NCBI GenBank assembly: GCA_963575745.1
Contig: CAUYUJ010001392.1
Span: forward strand, 463,263 to 527,262
Direction of reading: 5' to 3'
Source of the DNA: Prorocentrum cordatum
Lineage: Eukaryota > Sar > Dinophyceae > Prorocentrales > Prorocentraceae
Length of the DNA stretch: 64,000 nt
Program-made: the position numbers and the translations under genes
In this document: one piece after another, positions 44,280-57,235 of the stretch
Numbering within the stretch: position 1 is the stretch's first letter
Layout of the letters: each line of letters starts with the position of its first letter
Notes under the pieces: model-generated
Told to the model about the DNA's origin: nothing
The model's input: only the letters and a program-made list of their open reading frames with translations
Databases searched by the model: none

Positions 44280-45315
44280 TGGGTGCGCGCGGCTGCGCCT
44301 CGGTGCCTCGGGGGAGGCCAGTGCCGAGCGGCACTGCCCCAGGCGAGAGACAACACAACAAAAGTCAAGGATTCATGGCTTGTCCATGCCATCGGCACCT
44401 GAGGGTCTTCTGGGACCCGGGGCAGCCAAAGAACAAGACGGGACGAAACACTTGCCAGGAAGGACACCCAGGTCCAGGGGTCGAGTGCTTGACCGGGCTT
44501 TGGCCCGGCGGGAAGGGGTAGCCACAAAGGGGGGTTCGCCGCCTCCTCCTGATGAGGGCGAGGAGGTTCCCCCACCCAGGACCCCACCCCACCCCCAGGA
44601 CCACCTAAAACACCCCAAACAGATGTGCACAGCATCTGGAGCTGTACTAATCTAATCGGTTCCCTTATTCACAAAGACTTGGCCTGACACAACTCTGGGT
44701 CCGTCCCGGGAGCCTGATTCTGGAGCGCCCTAGGAGGGCCCAAGACGGCCCCAGATGGAACCAAGGCGGCCCCAGAAGGCTCCAGGAGGCCTGAAGAGGT
44801 CCCGACGAGCGCCCCCAGACGGCCACGACGGGCCCAAGATGGCCCAAGATGGGCCCAAGATGGCCACTCGACGGCCCAACGGGCTCCCAAGATGGACCAA
44901 GGGGGTCCGAAGACGACTCCAAAGAGGCCCCTGGGAGGCAAAAGTTACCAGTTGTCCTCGGGCTCTGGTACAATTTTCGCGTACTCGGCCTCTCGGCCTC
45001 CAGAGCGCCCTAGACGTCCGCAGAGACCCCCGAGATCGCTCCAAGATGGTCCAATGGGCGCCCAAGAGGGCCCCAAGACGAGCCCAGGACGGCCCACGAG
45101 AGGTCAAAGACGGCCTCAAGACGCTCCAAGAGGGCCCCTGGAGGGTCCCAGACGGCTCAAGAGGGCCCCAAGACAGCCTAACTGGGCCCCCAGACGGCCC
45201 CAAGACGGCCCAGGAGGCCCCCGAGACGGCCTGAAAACGGCCTGGAGACACCGAAGAGGGCCAACTCAGGACCCTGCATCAGTACGGCGAAGGTCAGACT
45301 ATCATCATCATCACC

Positions 45316-45372
<57 letters not shown>

Positions 45373-45404
45373 AGCATCAGCATCAGCATCAGCATCATCA
45401 TCAC

Positions 45405-45459
<55 letters not shown>

Positions 45460-46187
45460 GTCATCAGCATCATCATCATCATCATCCTCATCCTCATCCT
45501 CATCCTCATCATCATCATCATCATCATCATCATCAGCATCATCATCATCAGCAACATCAACATCGCCATCATCATCACCACCACCACCACAACTACCACC
45601 ACCACCACAACCACGACAACCACCACCACCACCATCATCAGCATCAGCAGCAGCAGCATCAACACCATCACCATCATCAGCAGCATCAGCATGATCATCA
45701 TCATCATCATCAGCAGCAGCAGCATCAGCATCAGCATTGTCATCATGAGCATGATCAGAAGCGGCATCATACTCATCATCAGACTCATCATCAGCAGCAG
45801 CAGCATCGCCACAACCACTCATCACTATTCCTATCATCAGCAGCACCATCATCACCACCACCACTACCATCATCATCATCATCATCATTATCATCAGCAG
45901 CATCATCATCATCACCAGCTTCAGCATCATCACATTTATCCTAGTAACCATCATGATCAGCATCACCATCGGCAGCAGCATCACCACCGCCACCACCACC
46001 ATCATCAGCATCAGCAGCATCATCACCATCAACATCATCATCATCATCATCATCAACATCATCAACAACATCGTAATCATCATCACCATCATTAACAGAA
46101 TCAGCATAAGCATATCATCAGCACCACCACGACCACCACCATCATCATCATCAACATCATCAGAATCACCATCATCATCAGCAGCCG

Positions 46188-46212
<25 letters not shown>
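44280..46212. repeat. Tandem segmental duplication, unit 4
   Basis: Same 1,020-bp body with a few substitutions (CCTGATGAGG near 44548, CAAGACGGCC near 44741), then an ATC part with a partly different arrangement (45301-46212). After 46212 the satellite continues as sequence not shared with units 1-3 (CAACTTCTACTTGCCGCC), marking the end of the duplication. Confidence 0.93.
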
Positions 46213-46222
<10 letters not shown>

Positions 46223-46717
46223 ACTTCTACTTGCCGCCACCACCACCAGCACCATCATCATTAGCAGCATCATCATCATTATCATCATCATCATTATCAT
46301 CATCATCGTTATCATCATAATCATCAGCAGCCGCATCATCACCACCACCATCGTCATTATAATCATCATCATCATAAAAATCATCAGCAGTAACATCATC
46401 AGCACCACCACAACCACCACCAGCATCATCATCATCATCATCAGCATCATCTTGATCAGCAGCACCATTCTCTTCATAATCATCAGCAGCAGCATTAGCA
46501 TCACCATCACAACCATCATCATCAACAGCATCAGTATCATCATACTCGCCATCGTCGTCATGATCACGGGCATCAGCATCATGAGCAGCAGCATCATAAG
46601 CATCATCACACCCATAACTCCCATCGTCATCATCATCACCATCACCATCGTAATCATCACCCGCATCATTATCACCATCAGCAGCAGCATCGTCACCATG
46701 GTCATCACATACACCAC

Positions 46718-46760
<43 letters not shown>

Positions 46761-47724
46761 GTCACCATCAGCAGCAGCATCATCATCATCAGCAGCATCA
46801 TCAGCAGCAGCCTAATCATCAGCAGCAGCATCATCATTATCAGCGTCATCATCGTTATCATCATCACCACCACCACCACCACCATCGTCATCATCAGAAG
46901 AATCAGCAATATCACCATCATCAATATAATCATAGACATCGTCAGCACCATCATCATCATCATACCAACCACCACCCTCACCATCATCATCATCAGCATC
47001 ATCATCATGATCACCATCATCATTAGCATTATCAGCATCACCACCATAGTCATCATCATAATCAGCATCATCCTCATCATCATAATCACGATCATCACCA
47101 CAATCAGAGTAACAATTAGCATCGTCAGCAGCATCAGCATCTTCATCACCACCACCGCCATCATCATCAAATCATCCGCATAAGCATCAGTATCATCATT
47201 CTTTTCATCATCAGCAGCATCATCATCACCGATACCATCAGCATCATCACCAAACTCAACACTACCATCACCACCAGCATCATCATGCTCATCATCACCA
47301 GCAACAACAGCATCAGCAACATCATCATCACCACCACCACGACCACCACCATCATCATCATCAGCATCAGCAGCAGCAGCAGCATCGACATCATCATCAT
47401 CATCATCATCATCATCACCACCGTCACCACCATCATTATCATCATCGGCATCATCATCAGAATCATCATCAGCAGCATCATCGTCATAACCACCACCACC
47501 ACTATAACAAACACCATCCTCATCAGCAGCATCGCTATCATCATCCTCATCATGAGCACCATCATCAGAATCATCATCATCAGCAGCATCATCATCACCA
47601 TCACCACCGGCACCCCACCATCATCAGCAGTAGCAGCATCATAATCAGCAAAACCACCACCGTCAGCATCATCATTATGCGCATCGTTATCATCATCACC
47701 AGCAGCATCAACATCATCATCAGC

Positions 47725-47758
<34 letters not shown>

Positions 47759-47959
47759 TCAGCAACAGCATCATCAGCAGCAGCATCATCAGCAGCATCA
47801 TCATCACCACCACCTTCATCACCACTCATTATCATCATCATCACCATCATCATCAGCAGCAGCATCCTTATCATTATCATCATCATCATAATCAGAATGG
47901 ACATCATCGTTATATGCAGCAGCAGCAGCATCACCATCACCATGACAACCACCAACGTG

Positions 47960-48000
<41 letters not shown>

Positions 48001-48275
48001 AATCGTCATCATCAGCAGCATCACTATCATCAGCATCAGCAGCAGCAACATCATCATCACCACCACCACCATCATTATCATCATGAACAACATCATTACC
48101 GTCGTCGCCATCATCATCATAATCATCAGCAACAGCATCATCACCACCATCATCATCATAATCACCATCAGCGGAAGCATGATCACCACCACCACCATCA
48201 TCATCAGCAGCATGACCATCATTACCATCAGCATCGCCGTCTTCATCGTCATCATCAGTATTATATACACATGTG
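46213..48275. repeat. ATC/GAT-rich satellite, non-unit part
   Basis: About 2 kb of CATCATC triplets with CAC, CAG, GTC and AAT variants and no long internal duplication that I can see. Frames of 200-370 codons are triplet artefacts (Met/Leu, Ile/Ser/Thr, His/Gln). Confidence 0.95.
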
Positions 48276-48715
48276 TTCTGTATAGAGAGAGGACAAATAT
48301 ATTAGCACCATGTGCGCGCTTCGTGCACGCTTAGGTGCTAGGCGGCCGTGTTCCACGTTCATCTCACATGTGAACCTGGGTGGATGAACCCGCAGGGGAT
48401 GATGCTGCTGATTGTTGCATGCTGGTTGTACTCACGTGGGCTGAACTGCGCAATGGTCGAGAAATTGTCACTGATTGGGCGGCATCCGTGCTGAAACTAT
48501 TATCTTAAACACCAACAACCTGTATGTATTATGTGCAGCCACAGAAGGAACGAGAAGGCTTGTCTGGCCACGGCGAGTCTCAGACACGAAGGGGTTCCGC
48601 GACCCAGATCTATGGAACGGCACCAAAAACCGGAGCCACTCCTTCGCTTTATGCTTTCTTTTTCCCAAAACAGTGCTTGCTCTGAGGGGTTCTTACTTCT
48701 GGTCTGAGGAGCTGG
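48276..48715. other. No recognisable gene
   Basis: Normal-complexity sequence between the ATC satellite and the 75-bp repeat. No motif was recognised. Confidence 0.45.
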
Positions 48716-48950
48716 CCGTGTGGGCGGTCTGGCGGCTCATGTTCCCGCCGTCGCCGCCCCGTCCCCGCCTCGTCGCCGCCCGTCGTCTGGGCCGTGTAGG
48801 CGGTCTGGCGGCTATGTTGCCGCCGTCGCCGCCCCGACCCCGCCTCGTCGCCGCCCGTCGTCTGGGCCGTGTAGGCGGTCTGGCGGCTATGTTCCCGCCG
48901 TCGTCACCCTGTTGCCGCCTCGTCGCCGCCTCGTCGCCACTGGTCGCCGC
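48716..48950. repeat. 75-bp tandem minisatellite, three units
   Basis: GTGTAGGCGGTCTGGCGGCT recurs at 48794 and 48869, with a slightly diverged first copy at 48719. Each is followed by CCGCCGTCGCCGCCCC and CGCCTCGTCGCCGCC. The period is divisible by three, giving a 25-residue pseudo-repeat in open frames. Confidence 0.9.
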
Positions 48951-49354
48951 CGTCAGATTGCACGAGAAATATTCCACGACAGAAATCGCGGCTGCGGCGC
49001 TCCTTTCGATCGCTCACAGCATAGATTGCACCACATCATCGGGCGTCCCGCCGTGGCGGGGTAGGCGGCCACTCGTCCATCGCGGCGCCCGCCTGCCCGA
49101 CCGACTGGGGCCGGGAGGGCTGACCAGCCCGCGGTGAGCACGCTGCTGTACCGCTTGCGCTGCTCGGGCTCTGTGCCCGAGAGAAACGGCTCGGGGCTTG
49201 GCTGAGATCCGTGCCCGCCTGCCCCGATCGCCAGCGCACCCACGAATCGTGGTGCAATTCTGTCGGTGAGGCACCACCCTAAGACAGGGAAAGGTGTCCC
49301 AGGTGCCCGCTCGAACAGAATTGGATGCAGGACGCCTTTCAGGCAGGGTCAGGG

Positions 49355-49545
49355 CTCTCCTCCTCCTCCTCCTCCTCCTCCTCCTCCTCCTCATCCTCCT
49401 CCTCCTCCTCCTCACCCTCCTCACCCTCCTCACCCTCCTCACCCTCCTCCTCCTTCTCCTCCTCCTCCTGCTTCTCCTCCCCCTCCTCCTCAGTTATCAT
49501 CCTCCTCATCCTCATCCTCCTTCCCCTCCTCCTCCTCCGCCTCCT
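49355..49545. repeat. CTC microsatellite with ACCCTCCTC variants
   Basis: CTC triplets interrupted by four CTCACC repeats and TTC, CCC and ATC variants. Confidence 0.95.
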
Positions 49546-50084
49546 CCTCAACGTTTGACACCGGAGTCGCGAGAGGGCGACATTCGCGCACGCCGATCCA
49601 TCTTATGCACCCCCCTGGCACGATTGGAGTCATAATGCGAGTCCCGACTGAACCGACGCGGGGCAGGCTCTGCTCGTTGTCCGCCGGCTCACTTCTCGCC
49701 TGCCGTGACAACAGCACGGGAAGTCAGGCTCTTTCGCGTTGCCGATCAATCGCGCAGCGGCTTCGGGCCCCAGGACCGCTAGCGAACGATCCAGGACGAG
49801 CAATCAACTCTTGAAAAGGAGGGGCACGTTTCGAACAAGTTGAGCCGCAGGATGTCTGGCAACACCCCCCCCTTGCCGACACGCTCGAGAACCGCGCAGT
49901 CCTGGGGCAAGCTCGGCGAAGGCCTTCTTGCTCTGGCCATTCTCCTCCGCCTCTACCTTTCCAAAGTAGGCGTCCAATTCACGGTCTAGTGCCTCTGGCT
50001 GCAACAGCAGAGGCGGCAGCAGAAGTGGAGGCGGGAGCAGAAGCTGCAGCAGACGAGAGCAGCAAACGCGGAGGAGCATCAGTG

Positions 50085-50580
50085 GTAAGAAAGAGCAGAA
50101 GCAGGAGGGGCAAAAGCAGGAGCAAGGGATGGATGAGGAGGAGAGGCCGCAGCAGGAGAAGGATGATCGGGAGGAGGATCAGGAACATCAAGCGGAGCAC
50201 AGGAGAAGCAGCAGCCGCTTGGAGAAGACTTCCTGTCATGCTTCCCCACAAGCTCCAGAATAGAGGTAAGCCACCTGAGTAGGCCTGCAATGGGCCGACG
50301 CTGCCGAAAGCAGATTGCTCACTAGCAGCTTACGACCAGGACTGACAGGATGGCAGGAGCGGCAAAGAAGGGTTAACACCAGCCGCCAGACCATCAATGG
50401 AAGACAAGGAGCGCAAGGAAAAGAGAGAGGACCAGGATCATGAGCATGGGCAGGAGCAGGAGGAGGAAGAGTGGGCGAAGGGCAAGAGAAACAGGAGACG
50501 GATGAGGAAAAGGAGGAGAACGGAGAAGAGGAGGGTGGAGGAGGAGAAGGACAACGAGGACCAGAAGCAGGAGGAGAAGC
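50085..50580 (+). repeat. Dispersed repeat related to 28010-28430, with purine tract
   Basis: Contains the landmarks listed for 28010-28430 in the same order, then a purine-rich tract (50397-50580: GGAGGAGAACGGAGAAGAGG and similar). No coding evidence. Confidence 0.5.
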
Positions 50581-51670
50581 ATGCTAGGATCTCGAAGCGG
50601 ATCCCATCGTGGCCACGAAGGCGGTCTGGGAGGCCCAGACAGCCCCGAAACACTGAAATCCTCGATCCCATCGAACCTCGATCCGATCCCCAGACATCGG
50701 GCGGCTCGGCTTGTTCGAGAAATGGGGCCGCAAACATCTCGACCTCTTCCTCCCCGGGGCTGGTTTCATCCTTAGCCATTTTTGACAGGGCTAAGGCCCG
50801 AAAGTGGTCCCTGCCGTCCTGAAACTTGACAAGAGCATTCGGCTCTAGCTCGTCGAGCCGCAAGATGCATGGGCGCCTCCTCCGGATTCTGAGGGACAAA
50901 TATCCCTGAACCTATCCAGGGATGCGTTCTGGCTAGAATTTCGAAAAGGATCCAGCCATTTTGACGAGAAGCGTCTCAGAAGTCCAAAAGCAGCGGAAAA
51001 AAAGACTCGAACCTCAAAATCTCGACCCTCAGACATGAATCCTCGAACCTCGAACCCTGACATGTGATGGATTTTTCATGGACCCACGGCCCCAAATCTC
51101 ACGACCACTTCCCCAGGGTAGTGTCTCGCTCTGGAGTAAGGGTGACATGGCCCTGGGGCTCTACAACGAACCCTGGAGGCACACATGCCAGAAAACAACA
51201 GAAGTCAAACATCAAACCACCCGAACGCAAAACCGCTGAATATCGTTTGCAGGGGAGCAACTTTTGCTTCCGCGGGCTTCCCCCCTGGCGGAGCCGCCCA
51301 CCGACCTACTCCCACCGCGATCCGCCGACTCTCCGCAGCCCTCCGCCGAGGAAGACAAGGCAACCGAATCGACCCCTCGAAGGCGAGGTCCTTTCTGAAA
51401 CGCCCTTTCTCGAAAGCGAGGCCCTTGAATTTTTGTTGTCTGCTCCCTCCCCACCATCTCTCCCTCCTCGTCCGCATCTTCGATGTACTCGGGAAGAGCG
51501 GGCGAAACGGTCCAGCGGTCGGATTGCTTACGGGCTCACTTTGTTCCCTACCTAGGCTCTGCCTAGAAGGGTTCTTACTCTCTGGGCTTAAAGGGGCCGG
51601 GCAGTGGAAAGCGCCCCGGGCGGTTCCCCCAGTATCCGCCCCGCGGTTCCCCCAGTTGCGCCCCCTGGGT
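50581..51670. other. No recognisable gene
   Basis: Around 50900-51060, CTCGAACCTCGAACCC and TCTCGACCCTC-type short repeats appear. The rest shows no motif I recognise, and open frames are short or overlapping on both strands. Confidence 0.45.
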
Positions 51671-51674
51671 TCAC

Positions 51675-51850
51675 CCAGTTTAGCTTAGCTAAGCTAAGCT
51701 TAGCTTAGCTTAGCTTAGCTTAGTTTCGCTTAGCTTAGCTTAGCTTAGCTTAGCTTGGCTTAGCTTAGCTTAGCCTAACCTAGCCTAGCTTAGCTTAGCT
51801 TAGCTTAGCGTAGCGTAGCGTAGTTTAGCTTAGCTTAGCGTAGCTTAGCA
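51675..51850. repeat. TTAGC pentanucleotide array
   Basis: TAGCTTAGCTTAGC repeats, about 30 units, with variants GTAGC, CTAGC and TTGGC and a short inverted start (TTAGCTAAGCTAAGC) that makes a local palindrome. Confidence 0.95.
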
Positions 51851-51894
51851 CAGCGCAGCATAGCGCAGCGCAGCATTAGCACAGCATAGCATAA

Positions 51895-52120
51895 ATGTGG
51901 TAGATGTAGATGTAGCGTAGCATGGTGTAGATGTGGATGTAGGTGTAGATGTAGATGCAGATGTAGGTGTAGGTGTAGATGTGGATGTAGGTGTAGATGT
52001 AGATGTAGATGTAGTTGTAGATGTAGATGTAGATGTGAGTCTCGCTGCGGATGTTGATGTAGATGTAGATGCAGGTGTAGATGTAAATGTAGCTGTCGGT
52101 GTAGATGTAGATGTTGCTTT
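51895..52120. repeat. GTAGAT hexanucleotide array
   Basis: GATGTAGATGTAGATGTGG repeats, about 35 units, with one interruption (GAGTCTCGCTGCG at 52035-52050). The alternating Val-Asp or His-Leu translations are artefacts. Confidence 0.95.
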
Positions 52121-52394
52121 CCTAAATGCTCCAACTCCTAGGTAGGGTCGCACTGGGATAATTTCGATTACGCTCGTGGCACCGCTCCCGACGGTTTCGC
52201 AACTGTGGTCGGAGTGCAGGAAGACAAAAAAAACGAGTCCCTTTTATGGAGACCGAAAATACGAAATAAGCTCAAGCCGCCCGAAGATGTTCGACCCTCG
52301 ATCCCCGCGCGCGGTGGCCGAGCGCCTGGAGCCTGCGGCCCGCAGGGCAGAGACGGACTGGAGAGGGAGGAGGGGACGGATGGGGGAGAGAGGA

Positions 52395-52395
52395 C

Positions 52396-52427
<32 letters not shown>

Positions 52428-52431
52428 CAGT

Positions 52432-52465
<34 letters not shown>

Positions 52466-52475
52466 GCGGCGGCGA

Positions 52476-52507
<32 letters not shown>

Positions 52508-52525
52508 ACGACAACGACGAGCGCG
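52395..52525. repeat. ACG/GCG trinucleotide tract
   Basis: CGACGACGACGACG alternating with GGCGGCGGCGG blocks. Confidence 0.95.
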
Positions 52526-52682
52526 CGGTGGCCGCCTCGGCGACTGGCGGCGCCGGGGCACCGCCGACGGGCCCCAGGCCACTGGAGGCCCAGCCGCCAT
52601 GACCCTCGTCATCGGCCCGGCCGCCCTCCTGCCGGGGCAGCGCCAGCAGCCGTGTGTTCCTGGGCTCAGAGAGGGGCCTCGT

Positions 52683-52808
52683 CTCGCCTCCTCCTCCCCC
52701 TCCTCCTCCTCCTCCTCCTCCTCCTCCTCCTCCTACTCCTCCTCCTCCTCCTCCTCCTCCTCCTCCTCCTCCTCCTCCTCCTCCTCCTCCTCCTCCTCCT
52801 CCTCCTCA
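52683..52808. repeat. CTC microsatellite
   Basis: About 40 CTC triplets with one TAC interruption. Confidence 0.97.
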
Positions 52809-52894
52809 CTCGCCCCTACCCTCCCTCTTTCTCACTCCTCTAGCTTACCCCATGCAACGTATGCGATGCGGGCACTGTCAGGTAGAACGTCGAA

Positions 52895-52897
52895 GCC

Positions 52898-52976
<79 letters not shown>

Positions 52977-53159
52977 CATCAGCATCAACATCATCATCAT
53001 CATCAGCAGCCACAGCAGCATCATCATCCTCATCCTCATCCTCATCCTCATCATCATCATCATCAGCATCAGCATCAGCAGCATCAGCATCCGCTTCATA
53101 ATCATCATTATCATCATCACCACCACCACTACCATCAACATCAATATCACCATCATTAG

Positions 53160-53191
<32 letters not shown>

Positions 53192-53500
53192 GCAGCAGCA
53201 ACAGCATCAGCATCAACAACAACAACAACATCATCATCATCATCATCGTCATCAGAATCAGCATCATCATCATCAACAACATCAGCATCAGCAGAATCAT
53301 CATCATCCGCATCATCACCACATGCAACAATCAGCAGCATCATCATCATCGTAATCAGCATCATCATCACCATCCTCGTTATCATCATCATCATCATCAG
53401 CATCATCATCATCATCATCATCATCCTCATCATCATTAGCACCACCACCACCATCATCATCATTGTCATCGTCGAAGTCATCATCATCAACATCATGATT
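52895..53500. repeat. ATC/GAT satellite
   Basis: CATCATCATC with CAG, CAC, AAC and CTC variants. It resembles 46213-48275 in composition but is not a copy of it as far as I can follow. Confidence 0.95.
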
Positions 53501-53746
53501 TGCTCTGATATTCTTATTACCACCCACCCTTTGTTTCCAGGGAGCGTCGTTGACCAGGTTGCAAAAGGTGAATCACACAGCACTTGACAGATTGACAGAA
53601 CATGTCAACTGCCTTATCCGAACTTCGGAGCTCTATGTCAAAGGCTGATGTCGCATTCGTCCTTGCAAATCATTCCACCTCATTCCAACTCCTTCCACCT
53701 CCGCCTCATCATCGTCACCACACCATCATTACCACCATCGTCCGTC

Positions 53747-55165
53747 ACACCCCTCTGGCTTGCAGATTGCATGGCAAATCACATGCTACACGCATTCTCG
53801 ACACCTGCCCTGGCGCCAATTGACCAGGCCGAACGCGGCTTCGATGCTCGCCCGAGCATGTACTACTGGTGCGTGTGAAGAGTCCGACGCACCCTGCATT
53901 ACGCCCTTCCAGACCAAGGCAAAAAGCACGACAACTGAAAGAGGACACTGGGCAGGAGGCCTTATCGAGAAAAGACGTGCCAGGTGGATCTGAGAGCAGC
54001 ACATGAGTCAAAACAAGTGTAACACGCATGTTGGATACGCCCCCTGGAGTGCAGATTGTCCTTCAAGTCACGTGCCAAACGCATGTTCGAAACGCCCCTT
54101 GGCGCCGACGCACGCGAACACACGTTCCAAATGCGCACGCGGTGTGGTGAATCCGGCAAACCCTGTAAGCCCCTCCGGTATGAGGCCAAAGCCCCGACAA
54201 CTAAAAGAGAACCCTTGGCAGGAGCCCTCACCGAGAAAAGGACGTGCAGAATGCATGTGAGACCATCGCACGCTTCAAAAAGGGTGCCACACGCATGTTG
54301 GTTGCATCCCGCCCGGCCTGAAGATTGCGCATCATCAAGTCACGCACCAGGCGCGTATCCCACATCTCCCCTGCACACGCGAGCACACGCGCCAACTCAA
54401 CCGCACCAAACGCACGTTCGCTTCCGCCTCGTGCCAGTTGCGCGCAGAGAGGCCGACGAGGCCGACGCCCCCCGCTTTGCACCCCCGTGAGGGGGAGGGC
54501 CACAGGGCCCGGCACCTGGAAGAGAGCCCTGGACCAATGCCCTCGCAGAGAAAGGTGCGCGCCAACTGCACGTGAAAGCAGCGCATACGTCAAGACACGA
54601 GCCACACGCATGTTGGATGCACCCCCTGGCCTGCATGCCGCCCACCAGATCAGAGGCGAGACGATGGTTCGATGCCCCCGTTGGCGCGTAAACACAGGAG
54701 CACACGTGGCAAATGTGCACCCTCCGAACACATTTGTGATACCCTCTGCGAGCCGTACATTTACTCGTAAAGGGTCCGACGCCTCCTCCATTACACCCTT
54801 CAGTCTAGAGCCAAAGTCACGACACCAATAAATGAACACTGGGCCTGGGCCCTTACTGAGAAAGAGACGTGCCAGGGGCATGTAAGAGCTAATCACATGC
54901 GTCCCCGGGGAAAGCAGATTGCACTTCAAGTCACGTGCGAAAGCCATGTTCGATATCCACATTGGCGCCTACACACGCGAGCGCACGTGCCAAATGTCCA
55001 CGCGCTGAACGCATGTTCGATACCCCCTCCGAGCACGGATTTGAACGCGTGAAGAGTCCAAAGCCCCCTGCTATCCACCCCTCTGGTCTAAAGCTGAAGG
55101 CCCGACACCTAAGATAGAACCCTGGGCCTGAGCCCGTACCGGAAAAACCTTGTCCTGAGAAAAGA
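53747..55165. repeat. About 286-bp tandem repeat, five diverged units
   Basis: The landmark CAGATTG..., followed by TCAAGTCACGTGCCAAACGC and ATGTTCGA, recurs near 53763, 54052, 54321, about 54629 and 54915. Each unit also carries a GAGAAAAGGACGTGC-like block, AGACCAAGGC-like and GACAACT-like blocks, and a GCATGTTGGATGC block. Divergence is substantial, so this is an old array. No frame persists through it. Confidence 0.8.
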
Positions 55166-55404
55166 GCTCGTGTACTGTGCCATGCTGCTGCCAGCAAACA
55201 AGTCCCCTCAGAAGCTGTGTTCTACCGTGCTGCGTCGCGTCCTCGTTGCCGAGTAGCGGGCACGCCATGCCTCTAAGACGCACTGCTGCGCCGCGCCGCG
55301 CTGCGTCCGCCGTGTCGTGTCTCAGGTGTTGCGCTGGGCCGTGCGCGCCGAAATCCTCACCCTTGCATGCGAATCTAATTTCTCTTGGATGGTAGTCTAC
55401 AGGT

Positions 55405-55540
55405 CAGTCCTCGACACTGCAGCGCGCGGATCAACGCATGCGAGAAAGGAGACAAGTGGTAGCGGAACCGCTTGCAGCTCCACCTCCTGTGGGATGCGAA
55501 CTCAGCATTTGCACCGCCAGCACCGAAGTCATGGCATGCG
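55405..55540 (+). pseudogene. PPR repeat relic, plus strand
   Basis: The plus strand reads INACEKGDKW, then TAG, then RNRLQLHLLWDANSAFAP. This corresponds to the PPR pattern INACEKGxxWxRALxLLxxMxxxxLxP with a stop inside the unit and a His-Leu-Leu in place of the usual Leu-Leu-Ser. It is the only PPR piece in the window on the plus strand. Only one unit remains. Confidence 0.55.
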
Positions 55541-57060
55541 GGGGGCGGTCCAAAAGCCCGACACCATCATGAAAGAACGCTGACAGCAGAAGGAAGACAC
55601 GGGAGGACGGGAGGAAAAATGGGAGCCCACTTCCATCGAAAGTTTCGGTGCTGCAAACGTTGTCATAACAGTCCGCGCGCAGAAAAGTCAACGGAGCGAT
55701 CTCCTGTCAATGTCGGGCTGCTTGTGCGGCAGCTCGGCGGCCTTCTTCTGCTCCGACCCGAAAAGTCCCTCGAATCAAAGCGGATCGCTTGCGTCCAAGG
55801 AACACTCCAAGCATGACAACATGCCCTGCACGCCCGGGGCATTTCCCATGTTCTCGCGCCACAGGTGCGGTACCAAGGGCCTATCGGGGCGCAGCAGCCT
55901 GCCCCGAAGCTTCCCTCCAGACAGAATGCGGAAACGCTGTGACCAAGAGCGACGGGGAAGGGGGGCACGGGCGCCAGGAGCAGCTTATGGGCGCTCGACA
56001 TGGGGGCGCGAAGCTCGAAAACGTCTACAGACCCAAACTATACACAACGGGGCCGTGTTGCAAACAACCTGCTCTTGACATGTGGCGCCGAATGCAAGCA
56101 CACGGTTTGCCAGCTTGCGGAAATGCTTTGCAACTCCCATACCCTAGAAAGTTCACACTCCTGAGAAATGCCACGCCAAAACACTTGTGCCGAGGAACTC
56201 CACCAGAAACAAGACCCTAGGCATCACATCATTGCAAGTGCGCGTGCTCACACGCTGCCCGATGTCAACTGGCCATCCTGTTATCCACACACGCCTCCGA
56301 TCGTATATGGAAGGCGATGCTCAGCTCACGTCAAACACGACATGGGAAACAACTTAAAGGCGCTGCCGCTCCTCGAATGGAAGTTCGAGGCCGTCCAGGT
56401 CCGCGAGCTGCCTTTTGGAGAAGCACAGCACGCGTCCTTTGCCGCCTCCCCTTGCCCACTGCCGCGTTTAAGACAAACACGGAAGCCTCGCCATGCACCA
56501 CGCTGGCAGTCAGGCGCAGAATGGCAAACCGCGCTGCTCGGCTGATATGGAGCATTCTATGCGGAGGAGAAGAAAACACACATGAACACATCGGACATAT
56601 GCGTCGTTCGGAACGAATCCGCGTGATGGTCCCTCCCTCGTTCCACATTCAGTGTGTGCACGTACCATTGCGTTGTAGCCGATTGGCTTCAGATAGTTTC
56701 ATATGGTTTGGCTTCATATGGTTTGACCCCCTGCGGTTTCCTCATGGTTTCCTGCCTCACCGTGTCTGCGTGGCACAATGGTTCTACAATGTCCGTTTGG
56801 CCTCCTAAGGCCTCCTATGGCACGGAATCATTTGATTTCCTGTTCCGTGGGACCCCTCTGGCTTCCCAGTGGCTCCCCAAAGTTCCACATGCGCAACCAG
56901 GGGTCCAAAAACACAAAGGGTTCCACACAACAAACACTCCACACACGTTGGGCTCCACACTTATGGAACTCCGCACCCAGTCCCACACATCAAAAAACAT
57001 CCACACACACACACACTTTTCCGTCGACGGCTAGGCAGAGTGTCTGCGCTGGCGGATAGG
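55541..57060. other. No recognisable gene
   Basis: Mixed sequence with short direct repeats near 56690-56730 (TTTCATATGGTTTGGCTTCA and TTCATATGGTTTGACC). No domain is recognised. Confidence 0.45.
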
Positions 57061-57079
57061 GCATGCATAGCAGGCGGCC

Positions 57080-57235
57080 CCAGCATCGAATCGATAAGCC
57101 GGATCGGGTCGACCGGAGCATCGAATCGGCAGAAGTCGGCAAAAGCCGGCAGCCAAATCGAAATCGGCTGAAGTCGGCACGGCCAAGCCGGATCGAGTCG
57201 GAAACTGGACCGCATCAAGCCGGATCGGAATCGAA
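57080..57235. repeat. GAATCGGCAGAAGCCGGA-type repeats, left flank
   Basis: Short units (CATCGAATCGGCAGAAGTCGG, CAAAAGCCGGCAG and variants) in tandem. The same units reappear in the same orientation at 57850-58030, on the far side of the palindrome array. Confidence 0.85.

Noticed and set aside
51675-51850. Telomeric repeat
   Set aside because: The unit is TTAGC, not TTTAGGG, and it is internal and degenerate.
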